Shown here piece after piece: positions 9,837 to 17,135 of a DNA stretch of 64,000 nt (positions are counted from its first letter, which is position 1; every line of letters starts with the position of its first letter). The stretch is from Armatimonadota bacterium (GTDB taxonomy: Bacteria; Sysuimicrobiota; Sysuimicrobiia; Sysuimicrobiales; Sysuimicrobiaceae). Below the pieces are notes generated by a model that did no database searches, was not told where the DNA came from, and saw only the letters and a program-made list of their open reading frames with translations. The position numbers and the translations under genes are program-made. The stretch lies in the NCBI GenBank assembly GCA_031432545.1, contig JAVKGX010000002.1, positions 1-64,000 on the forward strand. Reading direction: 5' to 3'.

Positions 9837-10295
9837 TTGGCAAGGGCACGCGACATCCTCCCCATGCGCCCGGTGATCGTGTACGTCGTGGCGGTCGTCG
9901 TCTTGGGGCTGCTGCTGGCGGCCTGGCAGTACCGATACGAGCAGGCCCGACGCCCTCCTTCGCCGGACGTCATCGTGCGCAACCTGACGGAGTCGTTCGT
10001 CGGCGAGGACACCGTGAAGGCGGTTCGCCTGGAAGGGACGACCGCGGAGATGGAGATCTCGATGGACGGTGTCCGCGCGCTGCCCGCCGACCGCGCCCAG
10101 TGGCGGCAGTTCTTCACCGACGTCACGGATGTGGCGGCCGAGCGGCTGTTCCAGCCGCCTCCGCAGCTGGACGATGCGGTGGTGCGGTCCCTGCAGACCG
10201 TGGTCATCCGGTACACGCTGCAAGGGCGCGAGGTCGCGCGCGGCACGAAGACCCGAGGCGCCCAGCAGGCCACCGTGACGATGCCGCAGCCGTAG
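9837..10295 (+). CDS. Membrane-anchored protein of unknown function, 152 aa
   Basis: I do not recognise a family. A single N-terminal hydrophobic segment (VIVYVVAVVVLGLLLAAWQY, residues 13-32) should anchor it, with the remaining 120 residues outside. The exported part has mixed strands and helices, no cysteines and no obvious active site; it ends with a beta-like TATVTMPQP-type tail. The TTG at 9837 was chosen because GGAGGT lies six bases before it; an ATG ten codons later is an alternative. It stands alone between the divergent pncA and the ASCH gene, which starts nine bases after its stop. Confidence 0.6.
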   Translation: MARARDILPMRPVIVYVVAVVVLGLLLAAWQYRYEQARRPPSPDVIVRNLTESFVGEDTVKAVRLEGTTAEMEISMDGVRALPADRAQWRQFFTDVTDVAAERLFQPPPQLDDAVVRSLQTVVIRYTLQGREVARGTKTRGAQQATVTMPQP

Positions 10296-10303
10296 CTTCG
10301 GCC

Positions 10304-10675
10304 GTGTACGTGCTCAACTTCTACTCGACCGTGTTCGCCGAGCAGATCCGGCAGGGGCGCAAGACCGCCACAATCCGACTGGGGGACAAGCGTGGCAAGT
10401 ATGAGGCGGGGACGCTGGTGTGGGTCACCGTCGGTCGGCGGTTCGGGGAGCGGCAGAAGATCTTCACTGCCGTCATCGATCGTGTCGAGCTCAAGCAGAT
10501 CCGCGATCTGTCCCCGCGGGAGATCGAGCGAGACCACCCCGAACTGCGGCGGCACGAGGAGCTGATCGAGTTCCTCGCTTCTATCTATGAGCGGCCGGTG
10601 GGCATGGACGACTGGGTCACGGTCGTGCACTTCTCGCGGGTCCGAGAATCCAACCACGCCGTCAGGGAGCCGTAG
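10304..10675 (+). CDS. ASCH-domain (PUA-like) RNA-binding protein
   Basis: A 123-aa protein with the ASCH fold, a PUA relative thought to bind RNA or act on nucleoside substrates. Typical features are the N-terminal strand YVLNFYSTVFAEQIRQGRKT, followed by TIRLGDKRGKY and a conserved middle strand VWVTVG, then an acidic helix and a final strand DDWVTVVHF. It starts with GTG nine bases after the preceding stop, so it is likely co-transcribed with the small membrane protein. Its last 14 bases overlap the convergent kptA gene. The precise substrate is unknown. Confidence 0.72.
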   Translation: MYVLNFYSTVFAEQIRQGRKTATIRLGDKRGKYEAGTLVWVTVGRRFGERQKIFTAVIDRVELKQIRDLSPREIERDHPELRRHEELIEFLASIYERPVGMDDWVTVVHFSRVRESNHAVREP

Positions 10676-11294
10676 TCGCCTCGCGCGCTCCGACCGCCGG
10701 CTTTCGGGGGTCGGAGCGGACGAACTCCGGCGGGACGGCCTCGGCCAGATAGACCTCGGGGCTGCCCGCATAGAACCGCACGCCGGCGTCGTGCGCGCGC
10801 CGGGCGTGGATCGTCAGTACAACCGGCTCGGTACCGTGCCGCCGGGCCGCCTCCAGAGCCTGGGCGGGCGTGAGCGAGAGGTGGACGAACCGGCGGCCCT
10901 GCGGACGCAGCCCCTCTTTGAGGACCGCCGCCAGCCGATCCCGTGTGGTCCCGTGGTACAACCACTCCGGCGGGCGCACGGGCTCCGACGGGGGCTCGAC
11001 GTCCACGCTGTGCCCGTAGCGCGCGCGGACACGGCCCTCGCGGAGTTCGAAGCGGCGGCGTCCGGGCAGGGCCAGGACGGCCTCCAGGTCCGCTGCGGTC
11101 ACCGTCTCCCATCCGCGCTGCGTCCGCACCGCCTCGAGCAGGGCATCGAGCGGGACCCAACCGTGGCGGTCCAAGGCCAGCCCGACCGTCTCCGGTCGGT
11201 GCCGCAGGATCAGCGAAAGCAGGCGGCTCAGCCGCTCGGCGCGGTGGCGGTTGTGCACGGTCCGAGGACTCCGGTGAAACGCGAGGACGACCAC
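10662..11294 (-). CDS. kptA: RNA 2'-phosphotransferase (Tpt1/KptA family)
   Basis: Transfers a 2'-phosphate from RNA to NAD+, giving ADP-ribose 1''-2'' cyclic phosphate and nicotinamide. In yeast this finishes tRNA splicing; the bacterial role is unsettled. The protein shows the N-terminal winged-helix lobe (RLSRLLSLILRHRPE, HGWVPLDALLEAV) and the ART-like lobe (EWLYHGTTRDRLAAVLKEGL, RRFVHLSLTPAQALEAARRH, FYAGSPEVYLAEAVPPEF), with the expected basic residues. The length of 210 aa includes about 15 residues before the usual start, so a GTG near residue 13 may be used. It converges on the ASCH gene with a 14-base overlap. Confidence 0.9.
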   Translation of the reverse strand: MVVLAFHRSPRTVHNRHRAERLSRLLSLILRHRPETVGLALDRHGWVPLDALLEAVRTQRGWETVTAADLEAVLALPGRRRFELREGRVRARYGHSVDVEPPSEPVRPPEWLYHGTTRDRLAAVLKEGLRPQGRRFVHLSLTPAQALEAARRHGTEPVVLTIHARRAHDAGVRFYAGSPEVYLAEAVPPEFVRSDPRKPAVGAREATTAP

Positions 11295-11404
11295 CCGTAT
11301 GATACAGGAGCGAAGGCCGGCTGCGGAGGATGGCCGGCCCAGACGGGAGACGGGCGGTGGGACCCAGCAAGCGGATGGCGACCGGCGGTGTGCCGCGGCA
11401 GGAG

Positions 11405-12388
11405 ATGCTGGTCGAGTGCGTCCCGAACATCAGCGAGGGCCGTCGGCCGCAGACGATCGCCACCATCGCCGACGCCATCACCGCCACGCCCGGCGTCCGG
11501 CTGCTCGACGTCAGCGCCGATGCGTCTCACAATCGCTCGGTGTTCACGTTCGTGGGTCCGCCCGAACCCGTAGTGGACGCTGCGCTGGCGGCGGCGGACG
11601 TCGCGGTACGGGCGGTGGACATGCGGACGCACCGTGGCCGCCACCCGCGGATCGGGGCCGTGGACGTCGTCCCGTTCGTACCCCTGCGGGGCGTCGACAT
11701 GGAGACCTGCGTCGCCCTCAGCCGCTGCTTCGCCCGTGCGCTGTGGGCGCGCCACCGCATCCCGGTGTACTTCTACGGGTACTCGGCGCTGCGCCCGAAA
11801 CGGCGTTGGCTTCCCAACATCCGGCGGGGCCAGTACGAGGCGCTGAGGACGGAGATCGTCCGTCCGGAGCGGCACCCCGACGTGGGAAAACCCGAGCTGC
11901 ACCCCACGGCCGGTGCGACCGCCACCGGGGCCCGTGGCTTACTCGTCGCCTGGAACGTCAACATCGTCCCCGCGCGCACGGACGTCGCGCGCGAGATCGC
12001 CCGCCGCATCCGTCAGTCGTCGGGTGGGTTCGAGGGTCTGCAGGCGATGGGCGTAGACCTGGCGGAGCGGGGCGTGGCACAGATCTCGATGAACGTGCTC
12101 GACTACCGGCGCGCGCCGCTGCACCGCGTGTTCGAGGCGATCCGGACCGAGGCCGCCGCGCGCGGGGTCGAGGTCGCCGGAAGTGAGTTCATCGGGCTGG
12201 TCCCCATGGAGGCGTTGCTCGGCGCGGCGCATCGGCACCTCGCCACCCAGGGACTGCCCGAGCCGTCTTTGGCCGACGTCGGCGCCCTCGTGGAGGCCGC
12301 CGCGAAGTTTCTGCGCGCGACCAACCTGGACCGGCTGCGCGTCCTCGAAGTGCGGCTGGAGGAAGCGGCCGGCGCATCGAGGGAATAG
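11405..12388 (+). CDS. ftcD: Glutamate formimidoyltransferase
   Basis: A stand-alone formimidoyltransferase of 327 aa, with no cyclodeaminase domain. It opens with MLVECVPNISEGR and contains the signatures DASHNRSVFTFVGPPE, HRGRHPRIGAVDVVPFVPLRG and LVAWNVNI. The family transfers a formimidoyl group between tetrahydrofolate and glutamate in histidine breakdown. Homologues in organisms without a normal cycloligase can instead recycle 5-formyl-THF. The folate biosynthesis genes just downstream and the lack of hut genes make the second role worth considering. Start choice: the ATG at 11405 matches the family N-terminus, but its ribosome site (GGAG) is right against it; ATGs at 11375 and 11330 are in frame and possible. 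Confidence 0.88.
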   Translation: MLVECVPNISEGRRPQTIATIADAITATPGVRLLDVSADASHNRSVFTFVGPPEPVVDAALAAADVAVRAVDMRTHRGRHPRIGAVDVVPFVPLRGVDMETCVALSRCFARALWARHRIPVYFYGYSALRPKRRWLPNIRRGQYEALRTEIVRPERHPDVGKPELHPTAGATATGARGLLVAWNVNIVPARTDVAREIARRIRQSSGGFEGLQAMGVDLAERGVAQISMNVLDYRRAPLHRVFEAIRTEAAARGVEVAGSEFIGLVPMEALLGAAHRHLATQGLPEPSLADVGALVEAAAKFLRATNLDRLRVLEVRLEEAAGASRE

Positions 12389-12446
12389 AAGGTGCGGCGA
12401 GGAAGTGGCCGGAAGGGGTCCGCTTCCGATCGACTTCGGGTCGCCC

Positions 12447-12815
12447 ATGGCGGAGGCCGTCGAGGTGAGGTTGGAACTGGAGGGTCACCGGTTCTTTCCC
12501 GGTGATCCCGTCGTCCTGTCCTTGCGCGTGCGGAACGGCACCGACGCTCCGACGGTGCTGACCTGGCCAACCACGCAGCGGTACGAATTCGTGGTCGAAC
12601 GCGCGGGCCAGCGGGTGTGGACCTGGTCCGAAGGGCGCGCGTTCGCCGAGATGCTGGTCGACCAGACGCTGGGTCCTCGCGCCGAGACGGTCTTCCGGGA
12701 GGTCTGGCGTACGGCGGATCCCGGCCGCTATCGAGCGCGGGGTATCCTGACGTCAGCCCCCCCGCGCGCGTCGGCGTGGGTGGACTTCGAGGTCGTTCCC
12801 GAACCGATGGAGTGA
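12447..12815 (+). CDS. BsuPI-domain protein (intracellular proteinase inhibitor-like)
   Basis: A 122-aa all-beta protein that matches the BsuPI domain, known from the B. subtilis intracellular proteinase inhibitor. The pattern is a strand with VEVRLELEG, FFPGDPVVLSLRVRNGTDAPTVL, then YEFVVER, VWTWSEGRAF and a final Tyr-rich strand (PGRYRARGILTSAPP). No signal peptide is seen from the ATG at 12447, so it would act in the cytosol. Whether it inhibits a protease cannot be said; many members are uncharacterised. It lies between ftcD and folB, all on one strand with short gaps. Confidence 0.72.
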   Translation: MAEAVEVRLELEGHRFFPGDPVVLSLRVRNGTDAPTVLTWPTTQRYEFVVERAGQRVWTWSEGRAFAEMLVDQTLGPRAETVFREVWRTADPGRYRARGILTSAPPRASAWVDFEVVPEPME

Positions 12816-12831
12816 ACCGACGCGACAGCAC

Positions 12832-13215
12832 ATGGATCGCATCGTCCTGAGGGACATGGCCTTCTACGGCCACCACGGCGCCCTTCCCGAGGAGCGGGAG
12901 CGGGGGCAGGTGTTCTTCGTCGATCTGGAAGTGTCTTGCGACCTCCGCGAGGCCGGCACCACCGACGCGCTGTCGGCTACGATCGACTACCGCGACCTGT
13001 ACGAGCGGGTGCAGGCGGTGGTCACCGGCCCGCCGCTGTGCCTGCTGGAAGCCGTGGCGGAGCGGATCGCGGCGCAGGTCATGGCGATCGGAGCCGTCTG
13101 CGCCGTGCACGTCGAGGTACGGAAGCCCCACGCGGACGTGGGGGGCGCTCTCGCGTACGCGGCGGTGCGGATCGAACGGACAAGGCAGCCGCAAATCGGG
13201 GAATCATTGGTGTGA
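12832..13215 (+). CDS. folB: Dihydroneopterin aldolase
   Basis: Catalyses 7,8-dihydroneopterin to 6-hydroxymethyl-dihydropterin plus glycolaldehyde in folate synthesis. The protein is 127 aa, the usual length. Family marks: MDRIVLRDMAFYGHHGALPEERERGQ with the active-site region, TIDYRDLYERV, LLEAVAERIA with the conserved Glu, and VEVRKPHADVGG with the conserved Lys. The stop overlaps the GTG of folK by four bases, so they are translationally coupled. folE and folP are not in the window. Confidence 0.95.
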   Translation: MDRIVLRDMAFYGHHGALPEERERGQVFFVDLEVSCDLREAGTTDALSATIDYRDLYERVQAVVTGPPLCLLEAVAERIAAQVMAIGAVCAVHVEVRKPHADVGGALAYAAVRIERTRQPQIGESLV

Positions 13216-13733
13216 GGGCGGACTCGCGTCGGACGGACAGTGAAAGCGGCGCAGCGGAGAGGGTCTTCCTGTCGCTGGGGTCCAACCTCGGCGACCGCGA
13301 GGCGAACCTCCGGCGGGCCGTTGCGCTCCTGTCGGAGCACGGGGTCGCGGTCGTCCAGCGCTCGGCGGTGTACGAGACGGCTCCCGTCGGCAGGACGGAC
13401 CAGCCGCCCTTTTGCAACATGGTGGTCGAGGCTAGGACGTCGCTTGCGCCGCGCGCGTTGCTCGAGCGCCTGCAGGCCATCGAGCGTACCCTCGGCAGGG
13501 TGCGGGCCCAACGGTGGGGGCCACGGACGATCGACATCGACATCCTGCTGTACGGGGACCGGGCCGTCGCCGAGTCCGACCTCCAGATCCCGCATCCGCG
13601 CATGCGGGACCGCGCGTTCGTGCTCGTACCCCTCGCCGCCATCGCCCCGGACCTGGAGCTGCCCGACGGCACGCGGATTGCTGAACTGCTTCCACGTGTC
13701 GGCGACCAGGGGGTCCGGGAGCTGTCCGAATAG
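13212..13733 (+). CDS. folK: 2-amino-4-hydroxy-6-hydroxymethyldihydropteridine pyrophosphokinase
   Basis: HPPK transfers pyrophosphate from ATP to 6-hydroxymethyl-dihydropterin, the step after FolB. At 173 aa it has FLSLGSNLGDREANLRRAV near the start, SAVYETAPVG, the FCNMVVEART strand, RWGPRTIDIDILLYGD with both metal-binding Asp residues, and IPHPRMRDRAFVLVPLAAIAP. The first 18 residues before the core are charged and unlike the family, which is common for GTG-started, coupled genes. The start overlaps the folB stop (GTGTGA). The deoxynucleoside kinase follows by 12 bases. Confidence 0.95.
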   Translation: MRADSRRTDSESGAAERVFLSLGSNLGDREANLRRAVALLSEHGVAVVQRSAVYETAPVGRTDQPPFCNMVVEARTSLAPRALLERLQAIERTLGRVRAQRWGPRTIDIDILLYGDRAVAESDLQIPHPRMRDRAFVLVPLAAIAPDLELPDGTRIAELLPRVGDQGVRELSE

Positions 13734-13745
13734 GTTCGTGGCAGG

Positions 13746-14393
13746 ATGAAATGGTACGTCGCGGTCAGCGGGAACATGGGCAGCGGCAAGTCCACGCTCA
13801 CGGCGCATCTCAGCCACCGGCTCGGGTGGCAGCCATTCTACGAAGCCGTGGAGGAGAACCCCTACCTAGCAGACTTCTACGCGCACATGCAGGCCTGGTC
13901 GTTCCACAGCCAGCTGTTCTTCCTGCTCAAGCGGTTCGCGCACTGCCGGCGGATCCAATCCCTGGGCGAGCCGGTGCTCCAGGACCGCACGATCTACGAG
14001 GATGCCGAGATCTTCGCCCGCAACCTCTACATCCAGGGGCTGATGGAAGACCGGGACTACCGCTTCTACGTCGAGATCTACCAGACGCTGGTCGACCTGT
14101 TGCGCCCTCCCGACCTCGTCATCTACCTGCGGGCCTCCGTATCCACCCTGAAACGGCGGATCGCGGCCCGCGACCGGTCGTTCGAGCGGCGCGTGCCCCG
14201 CGGGTACCTGGAGCAGCTCAACCAGCGCTACGAGGAGTGGATCGCGCGTTACGAAGCCTCGCCGGTCCTCGAGGTGGACGCGGACACCCTGGTCCTCGAC
14301 GACCTGGATTGGATGGTCGAAGAGATCCAGGGTCGCCTGCAGACGTTGTTCCCCCTGGCACGCGGCGGCAAGCCGACTGGGGACGGGTCGTGA
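13746..14393 (+). CDS. Deoxynucleoside kinase (dGK/dAK family)
   Basis: Phosphorylates deoxynucleosides for nucleotide salvage; dG or dA are the most likely substrates for this bacterial family but cannot be settled here. It is 215 aa. The P-loop is SGNMGSGKSTLTAHL (about residues 8-22), then EENPYLADFY, a long lid-side helix (FHSQLFFLLKRF), VLQDRTIYEDAEIFARNLY with the DR/E residues at the sugar site, and the ARDRSFE-type LID segment. The last helix contacts the next gene: its TGA overlaps the GTG of birA. It belongs to the fol-birA operon by position. Confidence 0.9.
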   Translation: MKWYVAVSGNMGSGKSTLTAHLSHRLGWQPFYEAVEENPYLADFYAHMQAWSFHSQLFFLLKRFAHCRRIQSLGEPVLQDRTIYEDAEIFARNLYIQGLMEDRDYRFYVEIYQTLVDLLRPPDLVIYLRASVSTLKRRIAARDRSFERRVPRGYLEQLNQRYEEWIARYEASPVLEVDADTLVLDDLDWMVEEIQGRLQTLFPLARGGKPTGDGS

Positions 14394-15160
14394 CGTCGGG
14401 CGAATCGTTCCTGTGCAACGACGTGAGCGCGGGGCTGCGGACGCGGTACGTGGGGCAGCGCCTGCGCTGGTTCGACACGGTCGGATCCACCAACGACGTC
14501 GCGCGCACGCTGGCGTACATGGGCGAGCCCGAGGGCACCGTCGTGGTCGCGCAGACGCAGACCGCCGGCCGCGGGCGGCTGGGCCGCCGATGGGTCTCCC
14601 CGCCGGGAGGACTGTGGTTTTCTGTGATCCTGCGGCCGATCGCCGCACCCCACGACGTCCCCCTGCTGGGCCTGGCCGCCGCCGTCGCCGCTAGCCGAGG
14701 CATCGAGCGTGCCTGCGGGGTTCGGGTCGGACTGCGCTGGCCCAACGACCTGATCGTCGCCCGAAAGAAGGTCGGCGGCATCCTGGCCGAGGCGGGGCCA
14801 GAAATCCGGTGGGTCGTTGTGGGCATCGGGATCAACGCCAACGTGGAACCCGACCGTCTGCCGGAGGGGGCGACCTCCTTGAGTGCCGTGGTCGGCGAGC
14901 CCGTGGATCGTGCGGCGCTGCTGCGCGCGATCCTCGCCGAACTGGAGACGGCCTACGAGGCCTTCCGGGGCGAGGCCCGAGCGACGCTGCTGGGGCAGTG
15001 GCGGGAACGCGCCACCACGCTAGGCAAGCGGGTGCGCGTCGACCTGCCGTCAGGAACCTACGAGGGCGTGGCCGAGTCGGTGGACGAAGACGGAGCGCTG
15101 ATCCTGCGCCTGCCAGGCGGACGGACCAAGCGCATCGTCGCCGGCGAGGTCACAGGCTGA
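14390..15160 (+). CDS. birA: Biotin-[acetyl-CoA-carboxylase] ligase
   Basis: Activates biotin as biotinyl-5'-AMP and attaches it to carboxylase carrier proteins. At 256 aa this is the short, monofunctional type with no N-terminal DNA-binding domain, so it should not act as a repressor. Signatures are DTVGSTNDVARTL, QTAGRGRLGRRWVSPPGGLWFSVILRP (biotinyl-AMP loop), RVGLRWPNDLIVARKKVGGIL with the conserved Lys, VVGIGINAN, and a C-terminal SH3-like domain (GKRVRVDLPSGTYEGVAESVDEDG). The GTG start overlaps the kinase stop (GTGA). coaX lies two genes further on; birA-coaX linkage is common in bacteria. Confidence 0.95.
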   Translation: MTSGESFLCNDVSAGLRTRYVGQRLRWFDTVGSTNDVARTLAYMGEPEGTVVVAQTQTAGRGRLGRRWVSPPGGLWFSVILRPIAAPHDVPLLGLAAAVAASRGIERACGVRVGLRWPNDLIVARKKVGGILAEAGPEIRWVVVGIGINANVEPDRLPEGATSLSAVVGEPVDRAALLRAILAELETAYEAFRGEARATLLGQWRERATTLGKRVRVDLPSGTYEGVAESVDEDGALILRLPGGRTKRIVAGEVTG

Positions 15161-15171
15161 CGCACTGCGGC

Positions 15172-15197
15172 GGTTCCTGGTACCGGTTCCTGGTACC
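15172..15197 (+). repeat. Intergenic repeat copy A (GGTTCCTGGTACC twice)
   Basis: Two perfect tandem copies of the 13-mer GGTTCCTGGTACC fill most of the gap between birA and the P1 peptidase gene. Related copies occur at 49800, 52340, 55941 and 61017. In this copy the second half is a direct repeat, whereas in the 55941 and 61017 copies it is GGTTCCAGGTACC. Confidence 0.9.
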
Positions 15198-15218
15198 GCG
15201 GGGGGAGGAAGGCCGAAG

Positions 15219-16184
15219 ATGACCGGGATCACCGACGTGTGGGGCATCCGCGTGGGGCACGCCACGGACTCCGAGGCGGCCACCGGCTGCACCGTCGTGC
15301 TCTGCGAGGCCGGCGCCACCGCCGGCGTCGAGGTTCGCGGCGGGGCACCCGGGACGCGGGAGACCGACCTGCTGCACCCGCTGTGCCACGTGCAGCACGT
15401 CCACGCCGTGCTCCTGACCGGGGGCAGCGCGTTCGGGCTGGCAGCCGCCGACGGCGTGATGCGCTACCTGGAAGAGCGGGGCGTGGGCTACGACGTCGGC
15501 GTCGCCCGTGTCCCAATCGTCCCCGCGGCTGTCATCTTCGACCTGTGGTTGGGCCGCCCCGACGTCCGACCGGGTCCGCAGATGGGCTACCTCGCCTGCC
15601 AGGCGGCCTCGGGTGGACCCGTGGAAGAGGGATCCGTCGGCGCCGGCACCGGTGCGACTGTGGGGAAGGTCTGGGGCCCTGCCGGCGCGATGAAGGGGGG
15701 TGTGGGGACCTCCGCCCAGACGCTTGCCGACGGCGCGGTCGTCGGTGCGCTCGTGGTGGTGAATCCGGTCGGCGACGTCATGGCACCCGACGGTTCGGTC
15801 CTGGCCGGCACGCGCGACCCCCAGACCGGCCGCCTGGTGGGATCCACCGAACTGCTCCGGCAGGGGATCATACCCGCGCGCCTGCGCGGGAACACCGTCA
15901 TCGGCGTGGTCGCGACGAACATGCAGCTGTCGAAGGTGGACTGCAACCGGCTCGCCCGGATCGCCCACCATGGGCTGGCCGCGGCCGTCTCCCCCTCGCA
16001 CACGACGCTGGACGGTGATACCTTCTTCACGCTCAGCACCGGCCAGGTCGCCGGGCACTACGACGCCGTGGCGGCCGCAACACCGGCCGTCGTGGCTGAG
16101 GCAATCCGCCGGGCCGTCCGGGCGGCCAGGGGAGTGCATGGGATCCCCGGGCTCGCCGACGCCGCTGCATCGGCCCACGGATAG
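15219..16184 (+). CDS. P1 family peptidase (DmpA/L-aminopeptidase-D-esterase-like)
   Basis: An N-terminal nucleophile hydrolase-like protein of 321 aa in the DmpA/BapA family, which releases small or beta-linked N-terminal amino acids after cleaving itself into two chains. Visible marks: ITDVWGIRVGHATD at the start, GCTVVLCEAG, VLLTGGSAFGLAAADGVMRYLEERG, PIVPAAVIFDL, EGSVGAGTGATVGK, and IGVVATNMQLSKVDCNRLARIAHHGLA near the junction region. The substrate is unknown. It has a GGGGGGAGGA ribosome site seven bases before the ATG. It stands alone between repeat copy A and the S-component leader. Confidence 0.85.
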   Translation: MTGITDVWGIRVGHATDSEAATGCTVVLCEAGATAGVEVRGGAPGTRETDLLHPLCHVQHVHAVLLTGGSAFGLAAADGVMRYLEERGVGYDVGVARVPIVPAAVIFDLWLGRPDVRPGPQMGYLACQAASGGPVEEGSVGAGTGATVGKVWGPAGAMKGGVGTSAQTLADGAVVGALVVVNPVGDVMAPDGSVLAGTRDPQTGRLVGSTELLRQGIIPARLRGNTVIGVVATNMQLSKVDCNRLARIAHHGLAAAVSPSHTTLDGDTFFTLSTGQVAGHYDAVAAATPAVVAEAIRRAVRAARGVHGIPGLADAAASAHG

Positions 16185-16321
16185 CGGGTTGCGGGCCGGC
16201 GCGCCGGGATGTTACGCTCCGCGTGGTGGCCGGCATCCCCTGGGGAGCCGGACCCCCGGCGAACCGACTGGCTTCGGTCCGTCCGGTACTGGTTGGAACC
16301 AGACTGGAACGGAGGTGTGAA

Positions 16322-17116
16322 ATGAACCCGTACGCCCCGGCCTCTCCCCACATGCGGAGGGGCCTTCGCTTTGGTGCCCAAGACATCACCATGGTTGGGG
16401 TGCTGGGTGCGGTGGCCATCGCGCTCGGCTTCATCCCGGGTCTGGGGTTCATTCCGGCGCCCACGCCTGCGGGCGCGGCCACGACGATGCACATCCCGGC
16501 GATCCTCGCGGGAATCTTGCGGGGACCCCTGGCGGGCGCGCTGGTGGGCGCGATCTTCGGGTTCGCGAGCTTCACGCGAGCGACCCTTCCGTTCTTCAAG
16601 AACCCGGTGATCGCGTTCGGCCCGCGGATCCTGATCGGCGTGATGGCCTACTACGCGTTCGTCTTGCTGTCGCGTCGCACGTCGCGCGCCGCGGCCGCCG
16701 TGATCCTGGGCGCCACTGCCTACACGATCCTGGGGCCCGGCGCGGCGGCGTTCGAGCAGGCGTTTGCGGCCGGCCGGGTGGAGGCCAACTGGCTGGTGAA
16801 CGCCTACCACGCCGTGGCGTCCGCGATGACCGCGCAGAGCTGGGTCGTGCCCGTGCTGGCCGGTGCAGTGGTCGGTGCGGGGGCCTTCGCACTCCTGCGC
16901 GGCGAGAACGCCCCGCCGGCGGCGGCCGCGGTGGTCGGGACGCTCACCAACACCGTCGGCGTCCTGGGGCTGATCATGCTGTTCTTCGGTTGGCCGCTGG
17001 GGACGGCGATCTTCATCGGTGCGACGCACGGCCTCCCCGAAGCGCTGCTCGCGACCGTGATCGTCGTCCCGGTCTACCGGGCGGTGAAGGCAGCAGGGCT
17101 GGCCGGCGGCCGGTAG
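16322..17116 (+). CDS. ECF transporter S-component, probably for pantothenate
   Basis: A 264-aa hydrophobic protein with about six to seven helices, in the S-component class of ECF importers. It has a cytosolic N-terminus of about 20 residues and then ITMVGVLGAVAIALGFIPG. The next gene, 19 bases on, encodes type III pantothenate kinase, so pantothenate is the best guess for the substrate; this rests on position only. The ATG at 16322 follows GGAGG. The 137-base leader holds a CTGGTT/AACCAG hairpin and a CGGTCC-rich stretch, but no riboswitch I can name. Confidence 0.72.
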   Translation: MNPYAPASPHMRRGLRFGAQDITMVGVLGAVAIALGFIPGLGFIPAPTPAGAATTMHIPAILAGILRGPLAGALVGAIFGFASFTRATLPFFKNPVIAFGPRILIGVMAYYAFVLLSRRTSRAAAAVILGATAYTILGPGAAAFEQAFAAGRVEANWLVNAYHAVASAMTAQSWVVPVLAGAVVGAGAFALLRGENAPPAAAAVVGTLTNTVGVLGLIMLFFGWPLGTAIFIGATHGLPEALLATVIVVPVYRAVKAAGLAGGR

Positions 17117-17135
17117 CGGGCAGGACCACAGATCG

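Noticed and set aside
16290-16315. Another copy of the intergenic repeat (GGTACTGGTTGGAACC)
   Set aside because: It shares only short runs with the element, and the spacing differs.
16185-16321. Riboswitch before the S-component gene
   Set aside because: Hairpins are present, but no conserved riboswitch core (THF, TPP, FMN, cobalamin) can be recognised.
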